DNA from: Elusimicrobiota bacterium
GTDB lineage: Bacteria > Elusimicrobiota > Elusimicrobia > Elusimicrobiales > UBA9959
Reading direction: 5' to 3'
Length of the DNA stretch: 23,206 nt
NCBI GenBank assembly: GCA_003450815.1
Contig: DMES01000068.1
Coordinates: forward strand, 1-23,206
The notes under the pieces were generated by a model. The model did not search any database. It saw only the letters and a program-made list of their open reading frames with translations, and was not told where the DNA came from. The translations under genes were made by a program, and so were the position numbers. Below are positions 16,809 through 23,206 of the stretch, one piece after another. Every line of letters begins with the position of its first letter. The stretch's first letter is position 1.

Positions 16809-17663
16809 GTGAGTATTTACGATATGCACCAGAAAGAAGTCAAAATCGGCAATGTGATTTTTTCAAATGACCGGGCGCTTGCCTACATTGCGGGGCCCTG
16901 CGTTATTGAAACAGAGGCCTCATACGAACGCCTGGCACGCAACTTGAAAAATATATTTTTAGCCCTGGAAACCCCTTTTATTTTGAAAGCGTCATTTGAC
17001 AAGGCCAACCGCACTTCGCACAAAGCATTCCGGGGCATTGGCATGAGGGCCGCCCTGCCGTTCTTAAAAAACCTTAAAAGGCGCCTTGGCCTTACCTTGA
17101 TTGTGGATGTGCATGAACCTGCTCAAGCCTTAGTAACGGCCGAAGTGGCCGACATACTGCAGGTACCGGCTTTTCTCTGCCGCCAGACCGACCTGCTTTA
17201 CGCCTGCGCGGATACCGGCAAAGCCGTAAATGTTAAAAAGGGCCAATTCCTTTCGCCATGGGAGGCGGAAAATATAATAAAAAAGCTGGAATCGCGCGGA
17301 ACCCGGCGCATAATGCTGACCGAGCGCGGAAACTCCTTCGGCTACTCAAACCTGGTGGTGGACATGCGCTCTCTTGAGGTGATGAAAGACTTCGGATACC
17401 CTGTTATCTTTGATTGCACGCACTCCGTACAGCGTCCGGGCGCGCTGGGACGCTCCACCGGCGGAGACGCGCGTTTCGCGCTGCCGCTGGCCAAAGCCGC
17501 GGCAATACTTAAAATAGCCGGCGTGTTTTTTGAAACACATCCCAACCCGGTAAATGCGCTGTCCGACGGCCCGAACTCGATTAAACTCAAAGATGTAAAA
17601 CGGGTGGTTTCCGCGCTCAACCGTGTTGACCGGCTGGCCACGGAGATAGGGTGGAGGGTATAG
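16809..17663 (+). CDS. kdsA: Kdo-8-phosphate synthase (metal-dependent type)
   Basis: Condenses arabinose-5-phosphate with PEP to Kdo-8-P. GTG 16809 gives 284 residues; ATG 16824 gives 279 and also fits, and neither has a Shine-Dalgarno. Motifs: IAGPCVIE (28-35), LKASFDKANRTS, DVHEPAQA, QVPAFLCRQTDLL, NVKKGQFLSPW, NLVVDMRS, PVIFDCTHSVQRPG, and FFETHPNP with SDGPNS near 240-256. Cys31 (numbering from GTG), the FETHP His and Glu, and the SDGPNS Asp match the metal ligands of the metal-dependent class; E. coli KdsA has Asn at the Cys position. The extreme C-terminus (GWRV) is encoded by GGGTATA-type words that continue past the stop. Confidence 0.95.
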   Translation: MSIYDMHQKEVKIGNVIFSNDRALAYIAGPCVIETEASYERLARNLKNIFLALETPFILKASFDKANRTSHKAFRGIGMRAALPFLKNLKRRLGLTLIVDVHEPAQALVTAEVADILQVPAFLCRQTDLLYACADTGKAVNVKKGQFLSPWEAENIIKKLESRGTRRIMLTERGNSFGYSNLVVDMRSLEVMKDFGYPVIFDCTHSVQRPGALGRSTGGDARFALPLAKAAAILKIAGVFFETHPNPVNALSDGPNSIKLKDVKRVVSALNRVDRLATEIGWRV

Positions 17664-17730
17664 GGGAGAGTGGTTAGGGAAGGAGTTCCTTACTTCCAAA
17701 CTTCAGCTCTTCAGAGCTTCAGACTTCAGA
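17655..17730. repeat. Word repeats after kdsA (GGGTATA type then CTTCAG type)
   Basis: A purine-rich block of about 7-bp words (17655-17680) begins in the last kdsA codons. It is followed at 17700-17728 by four CTTCAG words at 7-8 bp spacing. Their inverted counterparts are not nearby, so this looks like two half-elements. Confidence 0.6.
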
Positions 17731-17751
17731 ACTAGTGTTACGAGGGAATAT

Positions 17752-18015
17752 ATGAAATGTCCAAACTGTGCACAGGAAAATAAAGCTTCTATAAAATTCT
17801 GCCGCAAATGCGGAAAAGATCTTACCTTGCCCCCCGCCTGGTTCCCTGACTGGAAGTGGCACTTAAAAACCCTGTCGTGGATTTACCTGGTTCTGATAGC
17901 GGGTTTTTTCACCGTCAGCTGGTTTCTACATAAACTCCCCCCCCCTTATAGCCAGCGCCAGATCCCGCCGGAAATGACCCCCTGGCTTGCCCCTCACAAA
18001 ATCCCGGCGCCATAA
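17752..18015 (+). CDS. Zinc-ribbon membrane miniprotein
   Basis: 87 residues. CPNC at 3-6 and CRKCG at 17-21 form a zinc ribbon of the small 'zinc_ribbon_2' type. One transmembrane helix spans about residues 40-59 (LSWIYLVLIAGFFTVSWFL), followed by a Pro-rich tail. GAGGGA upstream of ATG 17752 is a good ribosome site. The function is unknown; a cytoplasmic metal-binding head anchored to the inner membrane is the only safe statement. It sits between kdsA and kdsD, a steady position for a gene that might serve LPS assembly. Confidence 0.8.
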   Translation: MKCPNCAQENKASIKFCRKCGKDLTLPPAWFPDWKWHLKTLSWIYLVLIAGFFTVSWFLHKLPPPYSQRQIPPEMTPWLAPHKIPAP

Positions 18016-18151
18016 GGAAAGGGTATAGGGTAGAGGGGATAGGGTGCAGATAAGATCTAAAAAACACACGAGTTGGTAAATATGATAAAAAATATTTTAA
18101 CGGTTGTCTTTTACTATACCCTATACCCTACACCCTATACCCTTTTCTTTC
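18016..18151. repeat. GGGTATA-word dyad upstream of kdsD
   Basis: The left arm (18016-18045) consists of GGGTATA-like heptamers. The right arm (18112-18151) has TATACCC three times and TACACCC once, and pairs with the left over about 25-30 bp. The stem ends directly before the kdsD Shine-Dalgarno (18153-18160). The AT-rich loop shows no gene. Confidence 0.85.
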
Positions 18152-18164
18152 CGGAGGTGGCAGT

Positions 18165-19145
18165 GTGAATTCAAAAGATGCATTGATACTGAGGACGGCG
18201 CGCGAGGTGATAAGAAAAGAAGCCAAAGCTGTTGGCGGCCTGTCAAATGCGCTTGGGCGGGATTTCTGCGCCGCCGTAAAAATATTGGCGGCCTCGCGCG
18301 GAAAGGCGGTCCTTGTAGGTATCGGGAAATCCGGCCTGATAGCGCGAAAGATAGCGGCCACGCTGTCTTCCACCGGCACTCAAAGCGTCTATCTGCACCC
18401 GGTAGAATCCCTTCACGGCGACCTGGGAATGATTTCAGAGGGAGATACGATAATCGCCCTTTCCTACTCAGGGGAGACCGAGGAAACCACCAAGCTGATG
18501 GCTTTGCTTTCCAAACAGGGATTAAAGGTGATTTCCATCACGAATAATCCCGCTTCGCGCCTGGCCCTGGCCTCTGATATCACGCTGGACCTGGGAGTAA
18601 AAGAGGAAGCCTGCCCCATGAATATTGTCCCCACCTCCTCCACCACTGCGATGCTCGCGCTTGGCGACGCAATAGCCGTGGTGCTCATGCGGCTTAAGGG
18701 TTTTACGAGCGACAAATTCGCCCGCCTGCACCCGGGCGGCAACCTTGGAAAGCTTCTGAATATCCGTGTGGCCGACTTAATGCGCAAGGGCCGTTTAAAC
18801 CCGGTGGTAAAAGAAACCAGCCCGCTAAAAGCCGCCCTGAAAATTATGACAGCCACTGCGGCGGGAGCCGCCTCCGTTACCGACGCACGCGGTCGCCTGC
18901 GCGGTTTTTTTACCGATGGGGATTTGCGCCGGCATCTGCAGACCGGCAGTTTTGACCTTAACATCCCGCTCTCCGCGGTAATGACCCGCAATCCTTTAAA
19001 AGTGTATCCTGAAACTATGGCTATGGATGCGGCGCGTATAATTTCCGAGCGCAAAGTGGATAATCTTCCGGTAATCGACAAAAAAACCGGCCGCCCCGTG
19101 GGAATTCTGGATGAAAAAGATTTGTTAAGGGAAGGCCTGCTTTAA
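18165..19145 (+). CDS. kdsD: D-arabinose-5-phosphate isomerase (SIS + CBS pair)
   Basis: Converts ribulose-5-P to arabinose-5-P, the first step of Kdo synthesis. 326 residues. GTG 18165 is chosen because GGAGGTGG ends four bases upstream. The SIS domain (about 35-170) has GIGKSGLIARKIAATLSSTG, HPVESLHGDLGMI, SYSGETEE and the TSSTTAMLALGDA motif, followed by HPGGNLGK. Two CBS domains occupy about 200-326 (DLMRKGRLNPVV, then VMTRNPLKVYPE and DNLPVID...GILDEKDLL). With kdsA, kdsB and pyrG it completes most of CMP-Kdo synthesis; the Kdo-8-P phosphatase is not visible. Confidence 0.95.
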   Translation: MNSKDALILRTAREVIRKEAKAVGGLSNALGRDFCAAVKILAASRGKAVLVGIGKSGLIARKIAATLSSTGTQSVYLHPVESLHGDLGMISEGDTIIALSYSGETEETTKLMALLSKQGLKVISITNNPASRLALASDITLDLGVKEEACPMNIVPTSSTTAMLALGDAIAVVLMRLKGFTSDKFARLHPGGNLGKLLNIRVADLMRKGRLNPVVKETSPLKAALKIMTATAAGAASVTDARGRLRGFFTDGDLRRHLQTGSFDLNIPLSAVMTRNPLKVYPETMAMDAARIISERKVDNLPVIDKKTGRPVGILDEKDLLREGLL

Positions 19146-19194
19146 ATTGAAGAAGATTACAAAGTTTGGGGATTGATTACACGGATTTCAAAAC

Positions 19195-19695
19195 ATGAAT
19201 TTATTGCCGTTTTTGGTGTTACTTGCGCTTTGCGCGTGTTCAGGGGGCGGGCCGGAAGAAACTCCCAGAGGGACCAGCCTGTTTTCCGGTTTTTCTATTT
19301 CCGAAACTGATTCAAATGCCGCAAGGTGGCGGCTGGATGCGCCAACCGCCAGCATGGAAGACCTGGAGGGCCGCATGGCTTTTTCCGAGCCTGTGATACA
19401 ATTTTACGACAAAAACAATGTTTCCTCTGTTATAAAAGCGCGATCCGGCCTGCTTGAGCCGTCAAAAAAATCCGCCGTATTGTCTACGGATGTGTCAGTG
19501 AACGCAATAAAAGACGGCATGCTGCTTAAGACCGAGAAACTCTATTACAGTTCGTCAAAAGGCAAGATCTGGACCGACGAGAAAGTAACGCTGATCCGCG
19601 GCAAAACCGTGATAAAAGGCAAGGGCTTTACAGCCAACCCGGATCTTTCAGAAATAGAAATTGAACACCAGGAAACAAAAATCACAGGAAAATGA
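19195..19695 (+). CDS. lptC: LPS export protein LptC (lipoprotein form)
   Basis: 166 residues. The N-terminus is a lipoprotein signal with LCAC around Cys15, rather than the uncleaved anchor of E. coli LptC. The remainder fits the LptC/OstA beta-jellyroll: WRLDAPTASMEDLEGRMAF, then strands with KARSGLLEPSKKSAVLSTDV, LKTEKLYYSSSKGKIWTDEKV and IKGKGFTANPDLSEIEI. LptC receives LPS from the LptBFG pump and passes it to LptA in the periplasm. Its stop overlaps the lptA start (ATGA). The 49-bp gap upstream contains GATTACA-like words. LptF and LptG are not in the window. Confidence 0.85.
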   Translation: MNLLPFLVLLALCACSGGGPEETPRGTSLFSGFSISETDSNAARWRLDAPTASMEDLEGRMAFSEPVIQFYDKNNVSSVIKARSGLLEPSKKSAVLSTDVSVNAIKDGMLLKTEKLYYSSSKGKIWTDEKVTLIRGKTVIKGKGFTANPDLSEIEIEHQETKITGK

Positions 19696-20381
19696 AAATT
19701 TTATTTCTTCTCCCCTTTCTGCTGGCATATCAGGGCCCACGGTGCGAGGCGGCCTCCGCCTCGGACGATATTTTAATGGGTTCGGTGGTTAAAAGCGATA
19801 AGTGGACAATGGACAGAAAAAATAATCTGGAATATTTTGACGGAGCCGTATCATTCAAAAATCCGCGTTACCTCATGCGTTCGGACCACGCCGTCTACAA
19901 TCATTCGTCCAAACTTTGGAATATCTATGGGGCCGCCTATATACTGCGCAAATCCACGGACTCCTCAACTGTTGAGATCAACTGTGAACGCGGCAAATAT
20001 TTTGAAGCCGAACAACTCGCCTTTCTGGAAAGGGGCAACCGGCAGATCCGCATGAAATATCATTCCCCCGACAAGAAAGAGCTGCACGGCCTCGCGGACA
20101 AAGCTAAAGCTGAAGGCGTTCCGGGTTTGATGTCTTTTGAGGGAAATTTCTCGCTTGCCACCGACAACTTCTACATGCTCTCGCAAAAAAGCATCTATCG
20201 AGACGCCGAAAAGAGCTTCCTGATGTATGAGTCGACGCCGGTGGCCGTGGGAACGCGCGAAGGATACGATTTCGCCGTCACCGCGGAGAAACTGAAGTTT
20301 TTCCGGGACAGCCGGGACATAAAGTTCTATAATAACGTTTCCGGCTGGGTAAAAGATGTGCCGGCAAAGGCAAGGGAATAG
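19692..20381 (+). CDS. lptA: LPS transport periplasmic protein LptA/OstA-like
   Basis: 229 residues with a signal peptide (about 1-21, cleaved near CEAAS). Repetitive beta strands follow the OstA/LptA pattern: NNLEYFDGAVSFKNPRYLMRSDHAVYN, then KLWNIYGAAYILRK, INCERGKYFEAEQ and, at the end, DFAVTAEKLKFFRDSRDIKFYNNVSG. It is larger than E. coli LptA (185 residues), so an extra strand set is present. It would form the periplasmic bridge between LptC and LptD. A 4-bp overlap with lptC indicates coupled translation; lptB follows after an 87-bp gap that holds a dyad. Confidence 0.82.
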   Translation: MKILFLLPFLLAYQGPRCEAASASDDILMGSVVKSDKWTMDRKNNLEYFDGAVSFKNPRYLMRSDHAVYNHSSKLWNIYGAAYILRKSTDSSTVEINCERGKYFEAEQLAFLERGNRQIRMKYHSPDKKELHGLADKAKAEGVPGLMSFEGNFSLATDNFYMLSQKSIYRDAEKSFLMYESTPVAVGTREGYDFAVTAEKLKFFRDSRDIKFYNNVSGWVKDVPAKARE

Positions 20382-20386
20382 GGGCA

Positions 20387-20450
20387 AGCGTATAGGGGTT
20401 AGGGTAGAAGGGGCAGAAGCAGGAAATTTCTTCCCTATCCCCTATACGCT
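20387..20450. repeat. GTATAGGGG-word dyad between lptA and lptB
   Basis: AGCGTATAGGGGTTAGGG at 20387-20404 pairs with CCCTATCCCCTATACGCT at 20433-20450 (17 of 18 positions), loop 28 bp. More heptamer words (CGCTAAC, CCCTAAT) continue to 20460, close to ATG 20469. Confidence 0.85.
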
Positions 20451-20468
20451 AACCCCTAATTTACTGAT

Positions 20469-21188
20469 ATGAAACTCTCCTGTGAACTGTTGGAAAAAAG
20501 TTTCGGACGCAGGGCGGTGGTGAACGGACTCACGCTTGCCATTAACTCCGGAGAGGTTTGCGGCCTGCTGGGGCCGAATGGCGCCGGTAAAACCACCACT
20601 TTTCATATGTTGGTCGGATTCCTTGAACCCGACTCAGGCAAAGTTTTTATTGACGAGCGGGATGTGTCGCGCGACCCCATGTATAAAAGGGCCAGAGGCG
20701 GCATAGGCTACCTGGCACAGGAGCCTACTGTTTTCCGGGGGCTTAGCGTTGAAGAAAATCTCCTGGCCATTCTTGAACGGACCATAAAAGACAAAATCGC
20801 GCTTTCGGGCCGTGTAAACTCGCTGCTCACCGAGTTCGGCCTGCTCAAACTGAAATCACAGAAGGCCTGGTCGCTTTCCGGCGGCGAAAAGCGGCGCCTT
20901 GAAGTGGCGCGCGTGATGATTAACGAGCCCCGGATTATTCTGCTTGACGAACCTTTCGTCGGAATAGACCCTATAACTGTCAGCGAGCTTAAGAAAATAA
21001 TACTTCACCTGAAGAAAAAAGGCATAGGCGTGCTGATCACCGACCACAATGTGCGCGAAACGCTTTCTATAACCGACCGCTCCTACCTCATGTACAACGG
21101 CCAGATACTCATAGAGGGCACGCAGGACATTCTCCTGAACGACCCTAAAGCAAGGGAGCTGTATCTTGGCTGGGATTTTAAAATGTAG
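20469..21188 (+). CDS. lptB: LPS export ABC transporter ATPase LptB
   Basis: 239 residues, normal for LptB. Walker A GPNGAGKTT (35-43), Q-loop region GYLAQEPTVFRGLSVEENL, signature LSGGEKRRLEVARV near 137, Walker B IILLDEPFVGIDP near 157, and H-loop ITDHNVRETL. The long conserved stretch FRGLSVEENLLAIL is typical of LptB rather than of generic ABC ATPases. It powers extraction of LPS from the inner membrane with LptFG. The extreme 3' end (from 21167, encoding WDFKM and the stop) is duplicated 594 bp downstream as a non-coding remnant. No Shine-Dalgarno is obvious; the start follows the dyad. Confidence 0.96.
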   Translation: MKLSCELLEKSFGRRAVVNGLTLAINSGEVCGLLGPNGAGKTTTFHMLVGFLEPDSGKVFIDERDVSRDPMYKRARGGIGYLAQEPTVFRGLSVEENLLAILERTIKDKIALSGRVNSLLTEFGLLKLKSQKAWSLSGGEKRRLEVARVMINEPRIILLDEPFVGIDPITVSELKKIILHLKKKGIGVLITDHNVRETLSITDRSYLMYNGQILIEGTQDILLNDPKARELYLGWDFKM

Positions 21189-21291
21189 CGCCGCGAACGC
21201 GGCGCCGTGATTACTCCGATTAAACCCTGATTACACAGATCATCTGAAACGATTCGTGCTATTTCCCGCCGGCTGCGGCCTTAAGTTGTTC
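21167..21291. repeat. 125-bp direct repeat, copy 1 (lptB end to deiminase-tail remnant)
   Basis: Matches 21761-21885 with four substitutions in 125 bp. It contains the last codons of lptB, the GC hairpin after its stop, GATTAC-like words, and a minus-strand fragment (about 21254-21291) that encodes the final residues and stop of the deiminase (EQLKAAA..K). That fragment is an orphaned gene end. Confidence 0.97.
21188..21205. terminator. GC hairpin abutting the lptB stop
   Basis: GCGCCGC and GCGGCGC form a 7-bp stem with a GAAC loop. No T-run follows, so it is only a possible terminator between two convergent genes. A second copy lies at 21782-21799 within the duplication. Confidence 0.35.
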
Positions 21292-21293
21292 AA

Positions 21294-21760
21294 CCTGACT
21301 TCCGAGTTGTATTAAAATGTGTCACCGTTCTCGACGAGAGCCTTTTGGCCTTTGGGTGTCCCATGACCCCTGAATTGGTTCGCGGGGCCTGCCGCCGGAC
21401 CGGGTAGCGGGGACAGCCGCCCACACCGTGGTCGGCTTCCACCACTCACCCTCGTCGCTTACGCAATACTCGGGTTCGCGAAGGCCCCGCTAACCCGGCG
21501 CCGGCGTCACCCGCTCCATTTCAAACGCCTTCCGGATTTAAAAAAGCTGACGGCGAAAACAATTGTCTTGCGCGGGTGGCGAGGGATTTGTGTTAGCAGG
21601 GCTTTCCGCAGGCCGAATTGCTCTTGCAATCGGCCGAGGGTTAGGGCGGCCGCTATGCGGACGACCCGGCCCTGCTAATACAAACCCTCGACAGGACCCG
21701 CGCCAGTATAGACTCAGACTATACTTAAATTGCTTTGGGTGTCCCAAATCGGAAGTCAGG
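21294..21760. mobile_element. MITE-like structured element with terminal inverted repeats
   Basis: 467 bp. The ends are exact inverted repeats, CCTGACTTCCGA (21294-21305) and TCGGAAGTCAGG (21749-21760), extending to 15 of 16 positions. It sits between the two 125-bp direct repeats and has no credible gene. Inside are two large stems. One is CCGGACCGGGTAGCGGGG (21395-21412) with 21485-21504. The other is a long stem, 21570-21577 with 21696-21703 and 21581-21602 with 21669-21689. A small hairpin AGTATAG/CTATACT lies at 21705-21725. CTTTGGGTGTCCCA occurs twice (21350-21363 and 21733-21746). It could be a non-autonomous transposon, a structured RNA, or both. Confidence 0.75.
21570..21703. ncRNA. 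Long interrupted hairpin inside the element (possible structured RNA)
   Basis: GCGCGGGT with ACCCGCGC closes the outer stem. The inner stem of about 20 bp pairs 21581-21602 with 21669-21689 (TTAGCAGGGC with GCCCTGCTAA). Inside, GGCCGAATTGC and GCAATCGGCC form a bulged hairpin with a TCTT loop near 21612-21636. Whether it is transcribed is unknown. Confidence 0.4.
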
Positions 21761-21885
21761 TGGCTGGGATTTTAAAATGTAGCGCCGCGAACGCGGCGCC
21801 GTGATTACTCCGATTAAACCCTGATTACACAGATCATCTGAAACAATTAGTGCTATTTTCCGCTGGCTGCGGCCTTAAGTTGTTC
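21761..21885. repeat. 125-bp direct repeat, copy 2 (lptB-tail remnant to deiminase end)
   Basis: Begins exactly at the right terminal inverted repeat. It carries a fragment of the lptB 3' end (21761-21782) with no gene body, then the same GC hairpin and GATTAC words, then the functional 3' end of the deiminase. Confidence 0.97.
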
Positions 21886-23091
21886 CAGAGTTACCAAGGC
21901 CGGTAACGAGGTTACGTAATCTTTAGGTTCCAGTGTCATTGAAACCACGCCTAATTCCGGGACAGACACAAACGACATATCTTTAACAGCGGGGGGCAGC
22001 ACAGGAATAGTCTGGGTAACGCAGTGAATCGAACCGCCGGCGGTTATACTGTCATCCGAATTTATGGACACAACGGTCACGCCGGGAATGCCGGCTTCGT
22101 AAGCGGCCTTAGCCTGGGCGTTTTCAGTGTTATGACCTGAATAGGACGGCATCAATACCGTTCCATTGACTATCAACGAGTTGGTGTAAGTATACCAAGT
22201 GCCGGAAGATTCCCAGCACTTTACAGTGATAACTTTGTATGGCACTCCATCGGGAGCTGTTTTGCCGTTAAAAAAGGCGATCGCCTTTGCGGCATTGGAC
22301 TTAAAAGGTTCTGTATCAGCCACGCCTACCAGCACGGTGTGATCATTTAACAGCTTCAAGAACATATCTATGTGCCCGGTGCCGTCCTCCGGCTCCCCGG
22401 GATAGCCCGCGTAGTCAAAAGTATAGATATTTTTCACTTTATAATAGGACTTTAGAGCGGCGTCCACCTGGTCCCGTGACATATTTGAGTTCCACATGTA
22501 GGTGCGCTTGGTCATAAAAAGGTTGCCCTTTGAATCAACGAGCACATTCCCGCCGTCCATAATAAGCGGCATTCCAAACACATCCGTTTTTTTCACCCTG
22601 GCCAGGTTAGTTGGGAGGGCGTCGTCGTTGCGGCGGTACTGGTAATGCCGGTATATAGAATCAACTATCCCCACCTTGGACTGACTTGTGGATATACCAT
22701 AAGGGCCGTAATCGCGCATCCAGACAGTGTCTATAGCGACATTTATCCGGGAATAACGTTCCGCAGGTACGCCGGAGATGGAAGCGGGCGCGGAAACTCC
22801 CCATACCTGAGCGCGTCCGGGCCCGGCAACGGCCTGGGCTATAGTGGTGAGCATATTCGTATATCCCGCCCAGCCTATAACCACTGCCGCTACTTTCTCA
22901 TACTCGGCCGGAAAGCGGAAGTCGCTGGGCGGCTGGACGGCGCGGGTATAAGCGAAAGGCGGCTGCCCATCCGCGCTCTCACGCGATTTATCCAACCAGT
23001 TGGGGAGGGGCCGGTTCAGGTCCAGCGCATACGCGCCGGAAGAGATCAAACCCAAAAAAGCCAATCCGATAAAGCCTATGATTTTTTTCAT
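21853..23091 (-). CDS. Exported agmatine/peptidylarginine deiminase (PAD_porph family)
   Basis: 412 residues. Residues 1-22 are a clear signal peptide (KKIIGFIGLAFLGLISSGAYA). Guanidino-group-modifying fold: WMRDYGPYG with D127, MDGGNVLVD (178-186), GTGHIDMF with H240 and D242, TYTNSL with N304, and AGGSIHCVTQTIP with catalytic C357. The family hydrolyses a guanidino group to a ureido group plus ammonia. Cytosolic members act on agmatine; the exported P. gingivalis enzyme acts on C-terminal peptidyl arginine and has its catalytic residues at similar positions. The signal peptide favours an extracytoplasmic peptide or free-substrate role; agmatine remains possible. AAAAGG lies upstream of ATG 23091. 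It is convergent with lptB, and its 3' end is inside the 125-bp duplication. Confidence 0.9.
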   Translation of the reverse strand: MKKIIGFIGLAFLGLISSGAYALDLNRPLPNWLDKSRESADGQPPFAYTRAVQPPSDFRFPAEYEKVAAVVIGWAGYTNMLTTIAQAVAGPGRAQVWGVSAPASISGVPAERYSRINVAIDTVWMRDYGPYGISTSQSKVGIVDSIYRHYQYRRNDDALPTNLARVKKTDVFGMPLIMDGGNVLVDSKGNLFMTKRTYMWNSNMSRDQVDAALKSYYKVKNIYTFDYAGYPGEPEDGTGHIDMFLKLLNDHTVLVGVADTEPFKSNAAKAIAFFNGKTAPDGVPYKVITVKCWESSGTWYTYTNSLIVNGTVLMPSYSGHNTENAQAKAAYEAGIPGVTVVSINSDDSITAGGSIHCVTQTIPVLPPAVKDMSFVSVPELGVVSMTLEPKDYVTSLPALVTLEQLKAAASGK

Positions 23092-23156
23092 ATCAGCCGC
23101 CTTTTAAAAGTTTACACGAAATTTTACTATATTTAAGGCTTTAATCTATTAGCCAT

Positions 23157-23162
23157 ATTATA
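23157..23162 (-). promoter_or_regulatory. Candidate -10 box of the deiminase gene
   Basis: TATAAT on the minus strand, 65 bp before ATG 23091, in an AT-rich leader. No clear -35 box is seen. Confidence 0.4.
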
Positions 23163-23174
23163 CTCTCTTGTTTA

Positions 23175-23199
23175 AATAAAACGTGGGCCCAAAGGCCCA
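23175..23199 (-). terminator. Possible Rho-independent terminator of an upstream minus-strand gene
   Basis: TGGGCC and GGCCCA (23184-23189 and 23194-23199) form a 6-bp stem with a 4-base loop. On the minus strand it is followed by CGTTTTATTT. It would end a gene lying beyond the right edge and separate it from the deiminase promoter. Confidence 0.45.
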
Positions 23200-23206
23200 T
23201 CCCCGC

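Noticed and set aside
18104..18547. 147-codon plus-strand frame overlapping the kdsD start
   Set aside because: It begins in the TATACCC repeat and runs out of frame through the SIS domain of kdsD.
12241..20460. Short repeats considered as CRISPR arrays
   Set aside because: Words are only 7-8 bp, directly adjacent or inverted, with no unique spacers of constant length and no cas genes.
21294..21760. Group II intron, retron or IS200/IS605 remnant
   Set aside because: No reverse transcriptase or transposase fragment and no recognisable domain V; the exact terminal inverted repeats fit a DDE-type non-autonomous element better.
21538..21775. Open frames of 69-70 codons on both strands in the structured element
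   Set aside because: They run through long inverted repeats, which produce mirrored open frames; composition is Gly/Arg/Pro-rich and no ribosome site precedes them.
22645..23136. 163-codon plus-strand frame opposite the deiminase
   Set aside because: Antisense to the signal peptide and catalytic core of the deiminase; no family resemblance.

Overview
The window looks like chromosome from a Gram-negative, LPS-making bacterium. The evidence is a nearly complete run of Kdo/heptose/lipid A and Lpt genes. The style (a very large secreted repeat protein, a FlgD/T9SS-like C-terminal domain, tandem GT9 genes, DUF3108, and simple-word dyad repeats between genes) resembles the Elusimicrobiota/Omnitrophota group of phyla. 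That placement is an inference from gene content, not a search.

Layout. (1) Positions 1-5612, minus strand: one huge open frame that leaves the window at base 1. It has a signal peptide, an N-terminal 'INYQGRL' domain, scattered VGIGT..P..KL.V repeats, then an exact 687-bp (229-residue) tandem array. Upstream of it, 5670-6209 (minus) is a small secreted protein with a FlgD/T9SS-like C-terminal domain. (2) From 6269 everything to 21188 is on the plus strand and mostly envelope related: a fused GT9 heptosyltransferase, a NodB deacetylase, a second GT9, lpxK, gmhB, an isoprenylcysteine-methyltransferase-like membrane protein, a DUF3108 protein, heptose-7-P kinase (rfaE1), kdsB, pyrG, kdsA, a zinc-ribbon membrane miniprotein, kdsD, lptC, lptA and lptB. 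Together they make CMP-Kdo (kdsD, kdsA, kdsB, with CTP from pyrG) and part of ADP-heptose (rfaE1, gmhB). They also phosphorylate lipid A (lpxK), add core sugars (GT9) and move LPS across the periplasm (lptCAB). (3) Positions 21189-21852 hold no gene but a striking structure: a 125-bp direct duplication flanking a 467-bp, terminally inverted, highly structured element. (4) Positions 21853-23091 (minus) encode an exported agmatine/peptidylarginine deiminase.

Two non-coding themes stand out. First, most gaps in the LPS cluster carry dyads built from 7- or 8-base words; the word differs from gap to gap but the architecture is the same. These words also run into coding sequence: the DUF3108 signal peptide, the kdsB tail, the kdsA tail and probably the GT9 fusion linker. 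Second, the lptB/deiminase junction carries the MITE-like element with its unusually long flanking duplication. I saw no tRNA, rRNA, CRISPR array or transposase gene.
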